Positions 1 to 12,058 of a stretch of DNA of 64,000 bases are shown here, piece after piece. Both the position numbers and the translations under genes were made by a program. How positions within the stretch are numbered: the stretch's first letter is position 1; each line of letters opens with the position of its first letter. Below the pieces are notes generated by a model. That model did not search any database. It was not told where the DNA came from and saw nothing but the letters and a program-made list of their open reading frames with translations. Source of the stretch: Neurospora intermedia (taxonomy: Eukaryota; Ascomycota; Sordariomycetes; Sordariales; Sordariaceae); the NCBI GenBank assembly GCA_037102815.1, contig BTPP01000001.1, positions 4,427,001-4,491,000 of the forward strand. Reading direction: 5' to 3'.

Positions 1-783
1 TTTATATTTATTAAGTACTTCCTTATATTTATTAAACTACTTATTAATAAAGTCTTTATTCAACTCCTAGAACCTCCTTTTAATATTAATAGTGTAGTAA
101 ATTGTAAGTTTTAGCTTTGAGTAGTCTTTTATAAACCGAATTAACTACTAGCTATTATAATTAACCGGCGTACCCCGCAATAAATATAGTCGATTTGCGG
201 CCGATATAATTATTTCGTATAATATAGGGAATCTCCTTTAGAAGTAGAATATTACGTACAATACAATCGCATCTTCTTTAGCGTCTATTAATATACGGGG
301 ATACCCTTTCGGCCGCTATAATACGGCGGGCTTCTTAAGTTCGCACAAGGATTTAATGTAATAAGCGATAGATATACGGGATTCGTTAGTGACGGTAGTA
401 ATGTTTTTAATAGTAGGCGGCTTTATTGCTCTACCTCTAAGGGATTTAAATCGATATTAGGTATTAAAATATATACGGGCGTTATAGTAATTAGCGGGTA
501 TTGCGCCTAATTCATTGAAGTGCTTATCAAAGTCTACGGGTATTATATTTAACGGTTAGTATGGTAATTACTCTATTAATCTATGGATATATAGACTGCT
601 TACTATTTTATAGCTTTACGTAATAAATTGTACGAGTTGGGATACGGTTTGGTGGCGGAGGCGGTTGCCGATTTTACGATGCAAATGAGCGATTTTATAG
701 GGCGTTAATAGTCAAATCTGTATAGTACCAACCGGGCTTGTCCCAGATTAAAAAGCTGTCCCACAATTCCCCAACCCCCTACT
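1..783 (-). mobile_element. RIP-decayed Fot1/pogo-like (Tc1/mariner) transposon, 5' end; continues beyond window
   Basis: AT-rich, TpA-rich sequence with retained CpG, unlike the DNA right of it. On the minus strand roughly 480-230 reads as the N-terminal part of a fungal Fot1/pogo-type transposase: a KPKGYPRILIDAKEDAIV motif matches the GYPR-x-L-T-x-EDxAIV motif of the CENP-B/Tc5-type helix-turn-helix region. At least one in-frame TAG is visible there. The likely terminal inverted repeat (minus strand) contains GTGGGACAGC and CTGGGACAAGC at about 739-773 and may end at 783, next to a TA (784-785) that would be the usual TA target duplication. The opposite end and catalytic DDE core lie outside the window, so the family call rests on the HTH region and terminus style. 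Confidence 0.55.
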
Positions 784-803
784 TAACGAGTAGGGGGGTT
801 AAA
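772..803. repeat. Inverted repeat at transposon edge
   Basis: AACCCCCTACT and AGTAGGGGGGTT face each other across TAACG and could form an 11-bp hairpin with one bulged G. The left arm may be the tip of the Fot1-like terminal repeat. The right arm could be the tip of a second, lost element or a transposition footprint. Confidence 0.4.
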
Positions 804-3800
804 AGCCTTGGCGCCCAGAACCCCCCAAGTAGGAACGAGCAAATCGCAAGCATTTTGGAACCGATGGCAATCCTGGTCTGGCGCTGAGCGAGATATCAAA
901 GGGCTAAAATGTAACGCCAAAACGTTGACCTGTCCATGAGGAGAGGGAGGGGCTCGAATCTGAACGAGGGAAACCGCCCGTGGTTCTCATTCCGTATATT
1001 TTGCCATCCAAGCGACCACTTGACGCCTGCCCTTGACCGGCAGGGGATTGCCTCCCGATAATGGTGCGGGGATGCACGACGCAGTGCACTGCACCTCCAA
1101 CCCTTGTTGCCCTGCTGGTCAACCAACATCACTACGCATTCGACGCGAGTATGCTTCGCATTACATACATGTGTCCCTGTGCTGCTTCCCCAGCTACTTG
1201 CCTCTCGAGCCTCTTCTTTGACCTCATCACTGCCGATGCTTTTACAATGGTTTCCGCGTCAATATCAGCGCAACAGAAAGTACCCTTAGTGTTGGGGCTA
1301 CCGAGTTATGATGCGCCTCTATACACACCAATGCGCCTGACAAGTCTCGCTCGGGAGATGGGCAGATGGTCGATTCCCTGGAGGAGTTGTGGAACACGAG
1401 ATTTTCTATCCCTATCCCGAACCCCATCCTCGTCATGTTGGACAAAAGCAACCATTCCCGATACCCTTCCTCGCCTTCTTCCCCTATCTGCTTCCCTTTG
1501 GTGACATTCACACCCCTGTTTTTGAGTGGCACACAGAGGCCCCGGCTCCTGAGTGGTCTCGTTTTGCCAGTTTTCTGGGTCTGCTGAACAAACTGTTCAC
1601 TGCGCAGCGCCGGGGTCCAGGAAGGGACAACAGACGAGAATGGTCTCCTGGAGAGCATGTTGTGTACTGTAAGGTACAGGAGGGTTGTTGTTCGTCCATC
1701 GACCCTCGGTGGAAAATATGCGGTACGAGTGCGGCATCAGTTTCCTGTGTTGGCAGAGGCAATACTCTCCGAGCACTGTAGCGATCACTGAGACCGGGCC
1801 GACGGTATTAACATATTTGGCATGCGAGTATACCTCTATTGATACGCCCAGGAGACGAGAGCAAGCAGAGTCGTTAACATTGACTGGCGGGCCTGGCTCA
1901 CGGAAGATCATCCTGCTTGTGATGGAAGGGTCCATGATACATGCCCTGATACTGAGACTCTTTCCCTCCCGTTGATGCTGCGGCTGTTTTGGGTGTTTCG
2001 TTCTGTAACTGGAGGTATATCGAACTTAAAGTTGGCGAATCTTTTCACGGACAGAGTGAAGGGTTCTCTCAACCAACCCCCCTCCCCCCTTCTCCCGCGC
2101 CGTATATATCAGATGGTGTGATGATGCATGGCCTGTACAGTGCTGCTGGACATAAGCTTTTCAGAAACAAGGTGAGCGGTATAAGATCAGTGGCCCGACG
2201 GTTCAATGTCCCTTCGCTATTTCAACTACCACTGCGGCACGCCGTAGGGACTTGTTAGGGAACCTGCTTCGTCACTCACTGCCTGTTTCCCCTTCCTTGG
2301 TCAACAAGCATCAATATTGTTCCCTGGTATGATTGCTATGGCTGCCTCTATATTTCCTGCAAGTGCGGCAGTGGCTGCGGTGCCGCGGTCTATATATGCG
2401 TATTATCGTTTTGGCAATCGTTTCGTTTTGCTTGTCCTGGCGAGACACACTCTATCAAAGATGAGTTTGGCTTCCAGAAAGTGTGTACATGGAGTTTACT
2501 ACGTGCACAAGGTGTGTTCGCCAAGCTCGGGGCTCCTATATATGCACATGGCGTACGCGTGCGGCGTATATATATGATCTAGTATAGTGTATGTACAGGC
2601 TGGAAGGTCGAAAGGGTGATTATTGCTATCGGATCTGGCATCGACACCGCACATCGTCGAGATCAAAGCGATAGGCAAGATGAACAGATGGGTAAGCATG
2701 GCCACAAATATCCACCTAACACAATCGAGCTCCCTCTAACCAGGCTTTTTCTGGTCGTGTGTAAGTCAGACTTCACTTGTCGTCAACCAGCCCGTCAAGC
2801 AAGACGGCAAGGACGGGCGGTCAGGAAGTTCATCAGTTTTCTGAACTATGTAAAGAATCAGAGCCAGAAACAAAAAAATTATGTGGCGATGATGGTTGCT
2901 TGTTTGATGTCGGTATTTCTATGGCTGATGGTCGATGGCGTCCGGGCGGCGCGGCGACGGCAAGGTTCAAGGCTTCAAATGCCACCACCACAGGCGATGT
3001 GTGTGGGTGTGTCTTTTGTCTCGTTACTTTTCCCTTCTGTCCCTTTTCCCCCAGCCATCTCCATCCAGCCATTGCAACGGGATGCAAGCAAGAGCACGTC
3101 AACAGCTTGGCCTACTGTCACTACCTACTGTACATATTAATATGAGTTCCTGCTACTCCTTCGGGAGGAAGGTGCTCGGTTTCGCAACCCCCCCCCCAAC
3201 CCTTTTTCCTCCATTGTCCCTATCTCTCTCTGTAGGGCACTGCAATGAGGGCAACAATTGATTGATGGCACTTGTCGTCTCTCTCTCTCTTTCACTCTAT
3301 GTATATTCGTCTTTTACTTCGTTCTCGTTTTGGGAATCTTTTTTTTTTTTTATCTTTCCCTTCCCACATTCCCGCCCCCTCCTCTTTTTCTCTCTCCTCC
3401 CCCAATCTCCAAACCCCATGGAAACCTCCGGCGCGCCGCTCGCACCTTCCCAGGTCCCCCCACCTCCCGACCTCCGCCCTTCCTATCTCCGCCGGCCCTA
3501 AATCCCGGTCATCGGTGGCCGGGGTTAGGGATGGGGGAGGCAAGGGGGTTCTCGGATTTTTTTTTTTTTTTGGTGAGGGAGGGAGGGGAAAGCCGAAGGC
3601 TGGATCACTAGTGTAATCGGCAAAAGAACCGAACCGAACCGACAGCGGCCGCCGCGCACGAACCCCTTTGGGGGGGTAAGGGCTGGGGTCTGGCTACTCT
3701 GCAAACTGGTTTGAATTTGCAAGGGTTTGTTTAGTCGGTCGCTCTGGTGGTCTCTTGCTTTTTGTTTCATGTGTGGAGGAGGAGGAAGCTTGTTGAGTGT

Positions 3801-6800
3801 GGAAGGTGGACTATGTATTTGTACATAGAGTGAGCGGGGGTGATGGATAGGCGCTTCGGACTTGGCTCGTCTCTTCACGCGTGTGTTCGTACGATTTCTG
3901 CATTTTGTGTTTACCTATGATATGTTTTTTGTCTATGCAATTGCTACGATTGTGCTGCTTAGAACTTCTAGTCCCTTAGTTCTGTTCTTTTTCTTTGTTG
4001 TGTTTGCATGGTTGACTTTCCTCTATCCTGGCTTCTTCAGTTGGCGTGGCGGGGCGATCCTTCCTGGACGGGGAAGTCTGTCGACCGCACTTTACTGTGT
4101 GGGATTTATGGAGTTACTCGGGATCTCTTGGACTACCACAGTACAGTATATACGAGGCATAACAACAGAGTTTCATACAATTCACTTATTTTAAATCTGC
4201 CAAATACGCATCATTGCTTACCTTTTTAGTGCCCGTTTGGAAAGCTTGGCTGGTAAGCATGTGTAACACGGAACCCCCTCCCCGGTCTCTTCTTTCTCCG
4301 CAGACTATCCTCAGTTCATCCTGTCGTAAGAGGAGAAGCAAAAAGGTTTGTCTGATTTACCTAAGTAATGTGGAGTATATAATCCTTAGTATGTTTGTTA
4401 GTTTAGTACGAAAAACGTCCGATCTAACTCGCGAGCCACTGGAAGTGGGAAAAGTATACAGATTTCGAGACTATCCTCTTATATTTTTTTTTGATTTTGG
4501 GGGGTGCTGGATGAGACGGACAATGGCAGAGGTTTCTGTGGCGCCTTACGCCCTGCTCATTGTCCGTCGCTTTGAACTGAACGAAAACTCTTTTTAGAAA
4601 GCCAATGAGAGCTGGATATCTCCCCTGTGTAGTGTAACCCACAGCCGAAGCCCCAAACTAACAAGCAAACCAGTTCTGTGTTGTAGTCTCTACTTGTAGT
4701 TTCTACGCAGTCGTCCGATCCCTGCAAAAACTTCAATAGTTCTGCGTTCTGAAGCGATAAAGGACGAGGAAAAGCCTCCGATGGACGGACAAAGACAAGA
4801 AACTGGTAAATGCTGTCCTTCGGATTTGGTTGGCTTTGCCTCAAATTGGCAACGGGGTCCTAGTTACAAGAGAACTTCCAAAAGTGAGCAAAAGAGATTG
4901 CTTGTCCTGTTCCTCCATTGCTTTCGGCAGCTTTCGGCAGTTGTATAAATCGAAATAACGATGGACAACAGTCTCAACAGGCCAGTCTCTTCATTACCGT
5001 CGTTGTCGTGGTGTCGCCGTCTTCTCTGGCACATGGCCCCCACTGATTATATACTACGGTAGACAGACACATACCGAACGTTATGCATAAAATAGTGTGT
5101 GTAGACTATGGATGGCATCCACACCACCTACATAGCTGCTAACCTACCGGTCATGCCTTACATAGCCGTTGATGCGTATGTAGTGTATGTGCAATCGTGC
5201 CATAGCTACTGCAGTGCTTGCATTACGCATAGGTATTGTACATGAGCGCAATTGAGACTCGCAGGGCGCAAGGCGGCCCGTTCGGTGATCTACAGTGCAG
5301 TGGTGGGCGATGAGATTCCGAATCTTGACCACTCGTCAACTCTTGAGCCTCTTCTCACTACACATGTATCACTTTCGCTTGGCTAGGCGAGCTAGGGTTG
5401 TGTATGACGGGTACATGGTTCACGGACGGGCTTTCACAATGTAGCTACCTAGAGTCTAATTTTACACCAGAAGCAAGGTGATCAAGAACAGGAAATGATG
5501 GATGTTGTGATGACGGCGGCGGTTGATTTGTGTGAGGAGGCTGGGGACAATGACGGACATAACCCAGGCTATACAGTACCTGTCCGGAGATACTTACAAG
5601 TAGCAACAATAAGCAAGCACTTAACAATTAGCACTTCCTACTTCCTTGTACTGTTGCCCAGGCCTTCTTTTCTTATCCTTTCTTTTCTTTTGCTGTGTTT
5701 TATCGTGGATCAACCGTGTCTCGGGATGGCATGTCGAGCAAAGGGTCCTTCCTAGCCGAAGCCGAGAAGACGAAAGGGGAAGGGAAAGTCGACATCAAGG
5801 AAGTTATCATGAAATTTTACCGTACTGTTTCCCCTAAACGCGAGAGCTCTCCAGCAAGAGAAGAGCTACGCCAACGCCGCTGCTTCTTTTTCTCAATCCA
5901 GCGGCGCCAAATGAATTTCGGTTCAATATTTTTTTTTTTTTTTCAAGCACCCCCCTCTCAAGCCACTCCTGTCGGGGCTGGGTATCGTTGAATGCCGCTG
6001 TTCTCTTAGTTTTGTGTCACCCTTGTCAGGCTGATGTGATTCGGTACCAGTCCCTGCTTTGTTTGTGCGCCTTTCCCGGCCAGCCGACCTGAGTCCACGG
6101 CGCCGGCGCAGTTGCGCGGCTCGAGAAACAGTCTCTTAATAGCAAACAGCACCTTCGTCAACTTGACAAGTGGGATGTTAAGAGATGTGTCGGCGTGGGT
6201 GGCTGGCAAGAACAAAACGCGGGTTGTTGGTGCCGTTGTGTCCAAAGCTGACCAACAACTCTGCCTTAAAGGACCAAAAGAAAGAAAGTCTAACGGCAAG
6301 TAAATGTTTGGACATATCCGATGTCTCGAGAGTGCGTGATGCCGCTCCAAGTTCAGTTGAGTTCCAGGGCACAGGGCAGTGTTTGTTGTCACACGTCCCC
6401 ATGGAGGTTTCGACTTGAGGTACCCGGCCGGCATGATGGATGCTGGACATGTGAAGCGGCAGGCATGTCAAAGTGTCAGAGTCTCTGTTAGTGCACCACC
6501 GCAAAACCAAAAGCTTCAAGGGCTTCGCGTTAACAGACTCGGCAAGGAACAAAGCGACGGCTGAGACAAAGCACATTCCTAAAGGGAGGGCAACAACGGT
6601 GGAACTCACATGACTTCGCGAGCGCTTTGAAGATGGAGACGCGGCAATGGAACGGAACCCCTTTGGAAAGTCGTGTTCCGGGTCGACGTGTTGGCCAACT
6701 GCCCGCGTTCCATTTCACATGCTGCAATGTTCAACCAACCTGCCGTGCAATCCCACTCTATTTTGGACTCTCCAGTGGCTATCTATCACTCGACCAACAC

Positions 6801-6924
6801 ATACGATTTGCGCATCCCGACAAACGCCACAACCACATGCTGGATCGCTCTCATAATCGACTGACGTTGTGACAGCCCGGAAGACGCCATACAGCCAACA
6901 ACCACGAAGCAAACAGACTGTGCC
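784..6924. other. Gene-sparse intergenic DNA, no supported gene
   Basis: About 6.1 kb of GC-normal DNA with many short open frames on both strands. None shows a recognisable domain, a convincing multi-exon structure or protein-like composition over a long stretch. It holds pyrimidine-rich tracts (3,185-3,420, with TCTCTCTCTCT and poly-T) and short homopurine runs, which resemble fungal promoter or 5'-leader sequence but could not be tied to a coding region. Short T/A homopolymers occur near 3,339, 3,559 and 5,930. I see no tRNA, rRNA or transposon in it. Confidence 0.5.
3185..3420 (+). repeat. Pyrimidine-rich low-complexity tract
   Basis: A nearly continuous C/T-rich stretch on the plus strand, including a C run, a (TC)n run and a T run. 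Such tracts are common just upstream of highly expressed fungal genes, but no downstream coding start is supported here, so it is annotated only as low complexity. Confidence 0.6.
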
Positions 6925-8014
6925 ATGGCCCCTCCTATCCATCCTAAGCAGCCGCCACCGGCAGAGCCTAAACATGCTGGCCGCGCGTTCGACCCGTGGA
7001 ATTCGGTAGCGGCCGGTCATCAGCGAGCCGAAACTCGGGTGCCAACCGGGTGGCGCGAGTCTCGTGCCAGGAAACTGCAAAGTCAGTTCCGCGCCAGTTC
7101 TTCCGGTGGAGACCGAATCTCGGACTCTGTTGGGGCTGGCGCCGAAGACTTTGACGAAAAGCGTGGCGTCTTGATCCCAAAGGAGGTACGAGCTCGCGCA
7201 CTGAACAGCGTTGCCGATATGCTACGTAATCCTGGAACCATGGCGACCATGTCACAGACAACTTCGCAGTCACGGGCTCGTCTACCAGAAAAGGGGGCGT
7301 CACAAAATGGGAGTCAACCGGTTGAAGAGGATGAAACTTGGGAACCGGGTCCCACACGACACGGGCAGAGGAAAGAGGCGGAGGAAGGAGGCTCAAGCAA
7401 CATCAGGAAAATCTTTGACAGGTTGAACATCTACGTCAATGGTAGCACCCATCCCCTGATCTCCGATCATAAATTGAAGCAAATCCTCGCCGAGAACGGC
7501 GCTCGTATGTCCATTCATCTCGGCCGCCGCCAGGTCACTCACGTCATCCTAGGCAAACCGACTGGCCGAAATACCGGCGCCGGTGGTGGACTCGCCGGCG
7601 GGAAACTGGAGAAAGAGATCCGCAGAGTCGGCGGTTGTGGCGTCAAGTATGTCGGTGTCGAATGGTAAGTCCATCCTCTTCCCCGGCGACTAGCTGGGCA
7701 TAGGATATGCGTATACTGTGCTACCACCTCTTCCCTTCCATTTTCGGTCTTCTTAGGACCCCGTAAAGTCTCTTCCCAGGCCAAACGTTCTTTCACCCAC
7801 CCCCTCTCCGTTGGCTAGACCTGCGGTGTATGATGCACAGCTTGACGGATACTGTGCTTACGCTAACGCTGTCCTCTCCTTTTCGACCAGGGTTCTGGAA
7901 AGCATCAAGGCAGGCAAGCGGCTGCCCGAGGCAAGGTTCACTAACCTCAAGATCGCGGCAAAGAGGCAGCAAAGCGTTCTCTCCGCCTTCTCGACGAACA
8001 AACCGCCAGCATGA
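6925..8014 (+). CDS. BRCT-domain nuclear protein (two exons, 287 aa)
   Basis: Exons 6,925-7,664 and 7,891-8,014; the 226-nt intron starts GTAAGT, has GCTAAC as branch point and ends ACCAG, and splicing rebuilds a Trp codon (TG|G). The start sits in GCCATGG. Residues 1-160 are polar and probably disordered, with a FDPWNS-x-GHQRAE motif near residue 22. Residues about 163-265 form one BRCT domain: IFDRLNIYVNGST, an HKLKQILAENGA helix, VTHVILG, and the conserved Trp of the last helix (WVLESIKAGKRLP), completed across the intron. BRCT domains bind phosphoproteins or DNA in repair and checkpoint pathways; single-BRCT fungal proteins of this kind resemble the REV1 BRCT domain, but no polymerase domain is present. 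The tail has QSVLSAF (274-280), a degenerate PCNA-interaction-like motif. The exact role is unknown. Single gene, no operon-like neighbour. Confidence 0.85.
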
Positions 8015-9487
8015 TGGACCTTCCAGGGCGCATTTCAACGATGAGGGATGATAACGACGGACGAATAGGCGCCGTAAGGACAGATACGGCGGCCTGCGTG
8101 TCGTGTTGTCAGGGCGGCCGCTGCCTCCACTATATTGGTCCATTTTCCTCTTGTCCTGTCCAAGGTTCCGATTTACTTTGCTTGTCCTCCTCGCGCCTCG
8201 CTTGCGTTAGCTGGGTGAAGCAAAGTGACCTTGGATGGGAAGAGAAGCGATGTGTGCAGAACGCTATGGCATGCTTACCCTTCCCTAGCACGATGACACG
8301 CATAACAGAACACAATCTAGCGGAGCAGAGCAGAAGAAGTATATACCTGGCACGATGATTCAGTACACAGCACCACTATCAACGATGGAGATACAACAGA
8401 GAGAACAACACGACACGACGCTTGCTAGGATAGGGAGCGTCATGCCGTACGTACGGCATTTGGAGAAAGTAGAATCTAGGCCAGACGAGACACGGTTCGC
8501 CACGACAACGAGGCCACCGGGTGTTCGAAAGCAGGCGATCGTGTCCCACTCGTATCCCCTCAAGTTCGTGAGTATCTATTGTCTATCATTATTCAGTGCC
8601 CGAAGCGGTCTTCGGTTGCCCTTTTCTTCATTGCTTTCCGATGTTCGTGGCCCATTTGTCACTACGAGGTTTCTCGCTCTTTCCCATGCTACTCCATCTC
8701 TTCACCGCATATGGGCATCAGTATTTCGTTCCCTTATCTCTGCCGCTCGCTGACGTCTCGGCTGCATCAGAGGTATGATTGGACAATGGGTGCGTACTAG
8801 GTTCCAGTCGAACGTGGAAAGGGGGGCGGCATCGGCGGCGCGCCGTACGAAAGGTGCCCCCCCACCCCCCGGGTTGCTGTCGTCCCGGGCCAGTCAGCAT
8901 ACACAGAAGCAACGGACAGATAGGAAGGACAAGGGGAATGGAATGGATGAGTGGTGGTGATAGTCCTGAATGGGCGTGTGCGGGGCTGTTGTTGGTCAAT
9001 CGATTTCTTTTGGGGAGGTTGTTTGCTCCAACGAAAAACTAAAAGCTGCACGATATATTAACCTGCAGCACGTACGTGGTCGACCCGTCTACCCTGCGTG
9101 GCTACTTGGTACGATTCTCGGTTGTCGTCAAGGGCAAGGGGGTGCAATTTATTTGTTTTTGAGGAAATCATGAGTTCTGGATGGATGAGACCAGCCGAAG
9201 CTGACTAGGATTGTGATCATTGCTACAATATGTGCACAATAACAATCTGTTGTGGAAGAATTGAATGGATATCGTTGAGGAAGAGCTATAGTGCGTGGCG
9301 TCACACCGTTACTCTCTTTCCTCGTGATGGACGGGTTATCGCATGCTTAGCGCTGTCGTCGTTACCGTTGCCTTTCGACTAATCCCCCTCTCACACACAA
9401 AATCTTTCTCCTTCTGTTGTCTTTACCTCTGCAAAAGTCTTCCAACCCAGCCTCTCTCCGTGTCTCCCTCACGCTCGTCCTCCCCGA

Positions 9488-9511
9488 CCCCCCCCCCCCC
9501 CCCCCCCCCCC
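9488..9511 (+). repeat. Poly-C run (24 C)
   Basis: An uninterrupted run of 24 C, followed by C/T-rich sequence and then short CATAG/CATGG iterations up to 9,557. Long G/C homopolymers are unstable and hard to sequence, so the exact length is uncertain. Confidence 0.85.
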
Positions 9512-10917
9512 TCCACCTCCCCTTCTTGCATAGCATAGCATGGCATAGCATGGCATGATGTCAAACTAGGGTGACCTTGGATGGAGAGGCACACACTGAC
9601 AGACAACAACGAGACCGTTTGAATTTCTTCTTTGCAAAATGTTGTTCTGCGGTGTCTGCCATGCCACGGATGGACACAGCGCTTCACATAACGTACATGC
9701 ACACGTTTTCTGGATACCTTAGTTTAGTCCAAAGGAAGCTAGCTAGTTGGGCCAGGGTAGGTATGGCAGGCTACGTTGGTAAATGAAGGGAGTTAACAAC
9801 CGATATGATATGAGCAGATGGACTAAGCCGTCTAGACCGGATAGTCCGTGGTGAAACGCGGCTGCGCTAGTAGTGGCCTAGACCAGCTCAACCTTGGCAC
9901 GATATCCTTTTTATGTCTGGTCTTCTTTCTTGGTTTCTGTTGGCCAGGTTCTGGCCTGGATCTTTAGCTTTAGGGGGCCGTCTCTGCCGCTTGCTAGGTA
10001 ATAACTGCCACCATGTTCACGGTGACCAAGTGAGAAACTGGGATTCTCACTGAATAGTTCTATGGGCACCGGAAGTAAGCTTCCTGCTTACCGATACATG
10101 TTGGGCTGGCCGACTAACTTGGTTCTTGATTTTGCGTTATCGGGTCTGTGAGACCTTATGGTCCGACGCCGAAGACTAGGTAGGTATGGTGAAAGAGTTT
10201 GTTTACTGTAGAGACTTGAATTCTTCATGACATAGCCCCGTACGACTATCTACCACCATATTGAATAATACATGTAAATCTCTATGTTGTGCTCCTTTCT
10301 TACAACTTTACTACTTGTGTTAGAAGTCCCGGGTGATAACTCCAGATCCATGTAATCAGAGGTACACAAAGCTGTCAGTCAGGTATCTTATACCTCTTAC
10401 TCAAACACACACACTTGTTCAAACACAAGGCACTACTATAGGTGTACTGACAAGTCACTGAATGACTTACCTTGGCTACTTGAAACTGCAAAAGCTCTGG
10501 TTCAGACACAGAACTGGTAGCTTGTTTCTTGCACCATTCTCTTGTATCATTAATTCAAGACTGTTGAAACGACATTTTTGAAACAAACCTCCCAGACAAA
10601 CGAAGACTAGAGAGGGAATAATATTTGGCTACCTCTACATACCTGGACTACCGGTAGCCCAACGTAGGTAATCAGCAAGGAACCATTGATAAGAGCCAAG
10701 AAAAAAGAGTGAAATCGGAATTGACAAAACATGGACTAACTAACTGACTCGTCGACTGTTATGTGAACACAACAGAAATTCGAATAGTTACACAACATAA
10801 TCGTTCTTGAGGGAATTTCTTCCTATTCGTAGCATCCACAGCCACCGCAACCACGAAGCCCTGTAGTGCCGTTTCGGATTTTACTTGGCTACCTACCTAC
10901 ACTATCGTGTCATGAAA

Positions 10918-10942
10918 TATATATACATATATACATATATAC
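10918..10942. repeat. (ATATAC)n-like microsatellite
   Basis: Imperfect iteration of ATATAC/ATATAT. A short (TACC)4 repeat lies at 11,000-11,016. No function is evident. Confidence 0.7.
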
Positions 10943-11586
10943 GCAGATACATTATCTTCATGGATCAATCTCGACCTTGCTAGGTAGTCTGGAATCAGCT
11001 ACCTACCTACCTACCTGATTTCTGAAAGGGTCCGGTACCCTCCGATCCAGCCAATCTTCCAAACCCCCCCTTCTTGCCTTTCAAGTGGCTAGGTAACCTG
11101 TACCATGGAACTTGTCAAGTTTTTTCCACATAAGCATCCCATCCAATCCAAAGAGCGTTGACCCATTTACTGTAACTGTCTTGGTGTCACAAAGCCCAAC
11201 AGTCAACCAACGAACCGGCTGAGTTGGTTTCGTCCACCTCGTATTTGAAGTATATCCCGGGAAGCAAGTGCGGGAGAGTCTGGAACCCAAAGATGGAGTG
11301 CGGGACCGGGCCCGGTCCCGGGACCGCACAGCCAGTGGCAACTTTGTGTGTTGGATTGCGAGTGACGAGAGAAGACTCGATGTAGAAACAGGTTGAAGAT
11401 TGTGTGAGCGGTTGGTTGGGAATCTTAAAATCTTGTCTGCTCGTCGGTGACTGCTTCTCACCTTCGGTCAGTGCAACTACTGTGTTGTTCTCTAGACTGA
11501 CGCCTTTTTGACTAGTGTGCCTGCTTCCTCTGAGTATGGTTTAAGTTTGGAATAATAACACTTGGTTTGGAGAAAGAAAAGACTAG

Positions 11587-11616
<30 letters not shown>
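11587..11616. repeat. Poly-A run (30 A; poly-T on the minus strand)
   Basis: Thirty consecutive A on the plus strand. It lies about 110 bp downstream of the minus-strand tRNA gene, but the tRNA has its own nearer T5 terminators, so a role in termination is not needed. It could be a retroposed A-tail, but no adjacent cDNA or target duplication is visible. Confidence 0.8.
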
Positions 11617-11617
<1 letters not shown>

Positions 11618-11705
11618 AAAGACGTTCTTAGAAGATGAGTAAATGAGACAAGAGAAGGGGGAGAGGATGTAAAAATAATGAAAAATAAGATGACGCTGCG
11701 ATGAG

Positions 11706-11718
11706 AAAAACCCAAAAA
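11706..11718 (-). terminator. Pol III terminator of tRNA-Ile
   Basis: Two T5 runs on the minus strand (11,714-11,718 and 11,706-11,710) start 7 nt after the discriminator base of the tRNA, the normal position for RNA polymerase III termination. Confidence 0.8.
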
Positions 11719-11724
11719 GATGGA

Positions 11725-11820
11725 TGCCCAATAACAGGATTGAACTGTTGACCTTCGCATTGACTTGATATCAGAGAACTGATATTAGTACGACGCTCTA
11801 ACCAGCTGAGCTAATCGGGC
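11725..11820 (-). tRNA. tRNA-Ile(AAU): tRNA-Ile (anticodon AAU) with a 22-nt intron
   Basis: On the minus strand a full cloverleaf folds. The acceptor stem GCCCGAT pairs with ATTGGGC (one G-T), discriminator A. The D arm is GCTC-loop-GAGC, the anticodon stem TCGTA pairs with TGCGA, and the T arm is AACAG-TTCAATC-CTGTT. The anticodon loop reads CTAATA plus a final A, giving anticodon AAT. A 22-nt insert lies one base 3' of the anticodon, the canonical site for nuclear tRNA introns. Mature length is 74 nt before CCA addition, which is not encoded. The A box (TAGCTCAGCTGG) and B box (AGTTCAATCC) are intact, so it should be a working gene decoding AUU/AUC (with inosine at position 34). Confidence 0.95.
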
Positions 11821-12058
11821 TGTTAATTGAGAGAAATGACGGGTGAAAGGTACTATGTGGGACAAAATAGATTGTGGGGCTGCTAGGACAGGATAACCTT
11901 GTGTGCACCTTCCAGATCAGAGGCACCAACTCTGCTTTCCAAGCTCACTGCCTCTAGTCTACTTGGACTCCAACCTAAATTATAACAAGAGTGAGGAGTG
12001 ATCTCTAATCATAAGTAAACAAACGACTAACAATGACTTCTACGTGATCACATGCCTT

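Larger units (their letters stand above)
8015..11724. other. Intergenic DNA, no supported gene
   Basis: About 3.7 kb with no open frame that looks like a gene. It holds the 3' flank of the BRCT gene, a 24-base C run, short CATAG/CATGG iterations (9,528-9,557), an (ATATAC)n microsatellite, TACC iterations and a 30-base A run just downstream of the tRNA gene. I see no transposon in it. Confidence 0.5.

Noticed and set aside
3862-4194. Hydrophobic 110-codon frame as a membrane protein
   Set aside because: T-rich DNA gives Phe/Leu/Val-rich translations by chance; there is no domain, no splice partner and no conserved start.
11587-11616. Retroposed A-tail (SINE or processed pseudogene)
   Set aside because: There is no recognisable body next to the A run and no flanking target duplication.
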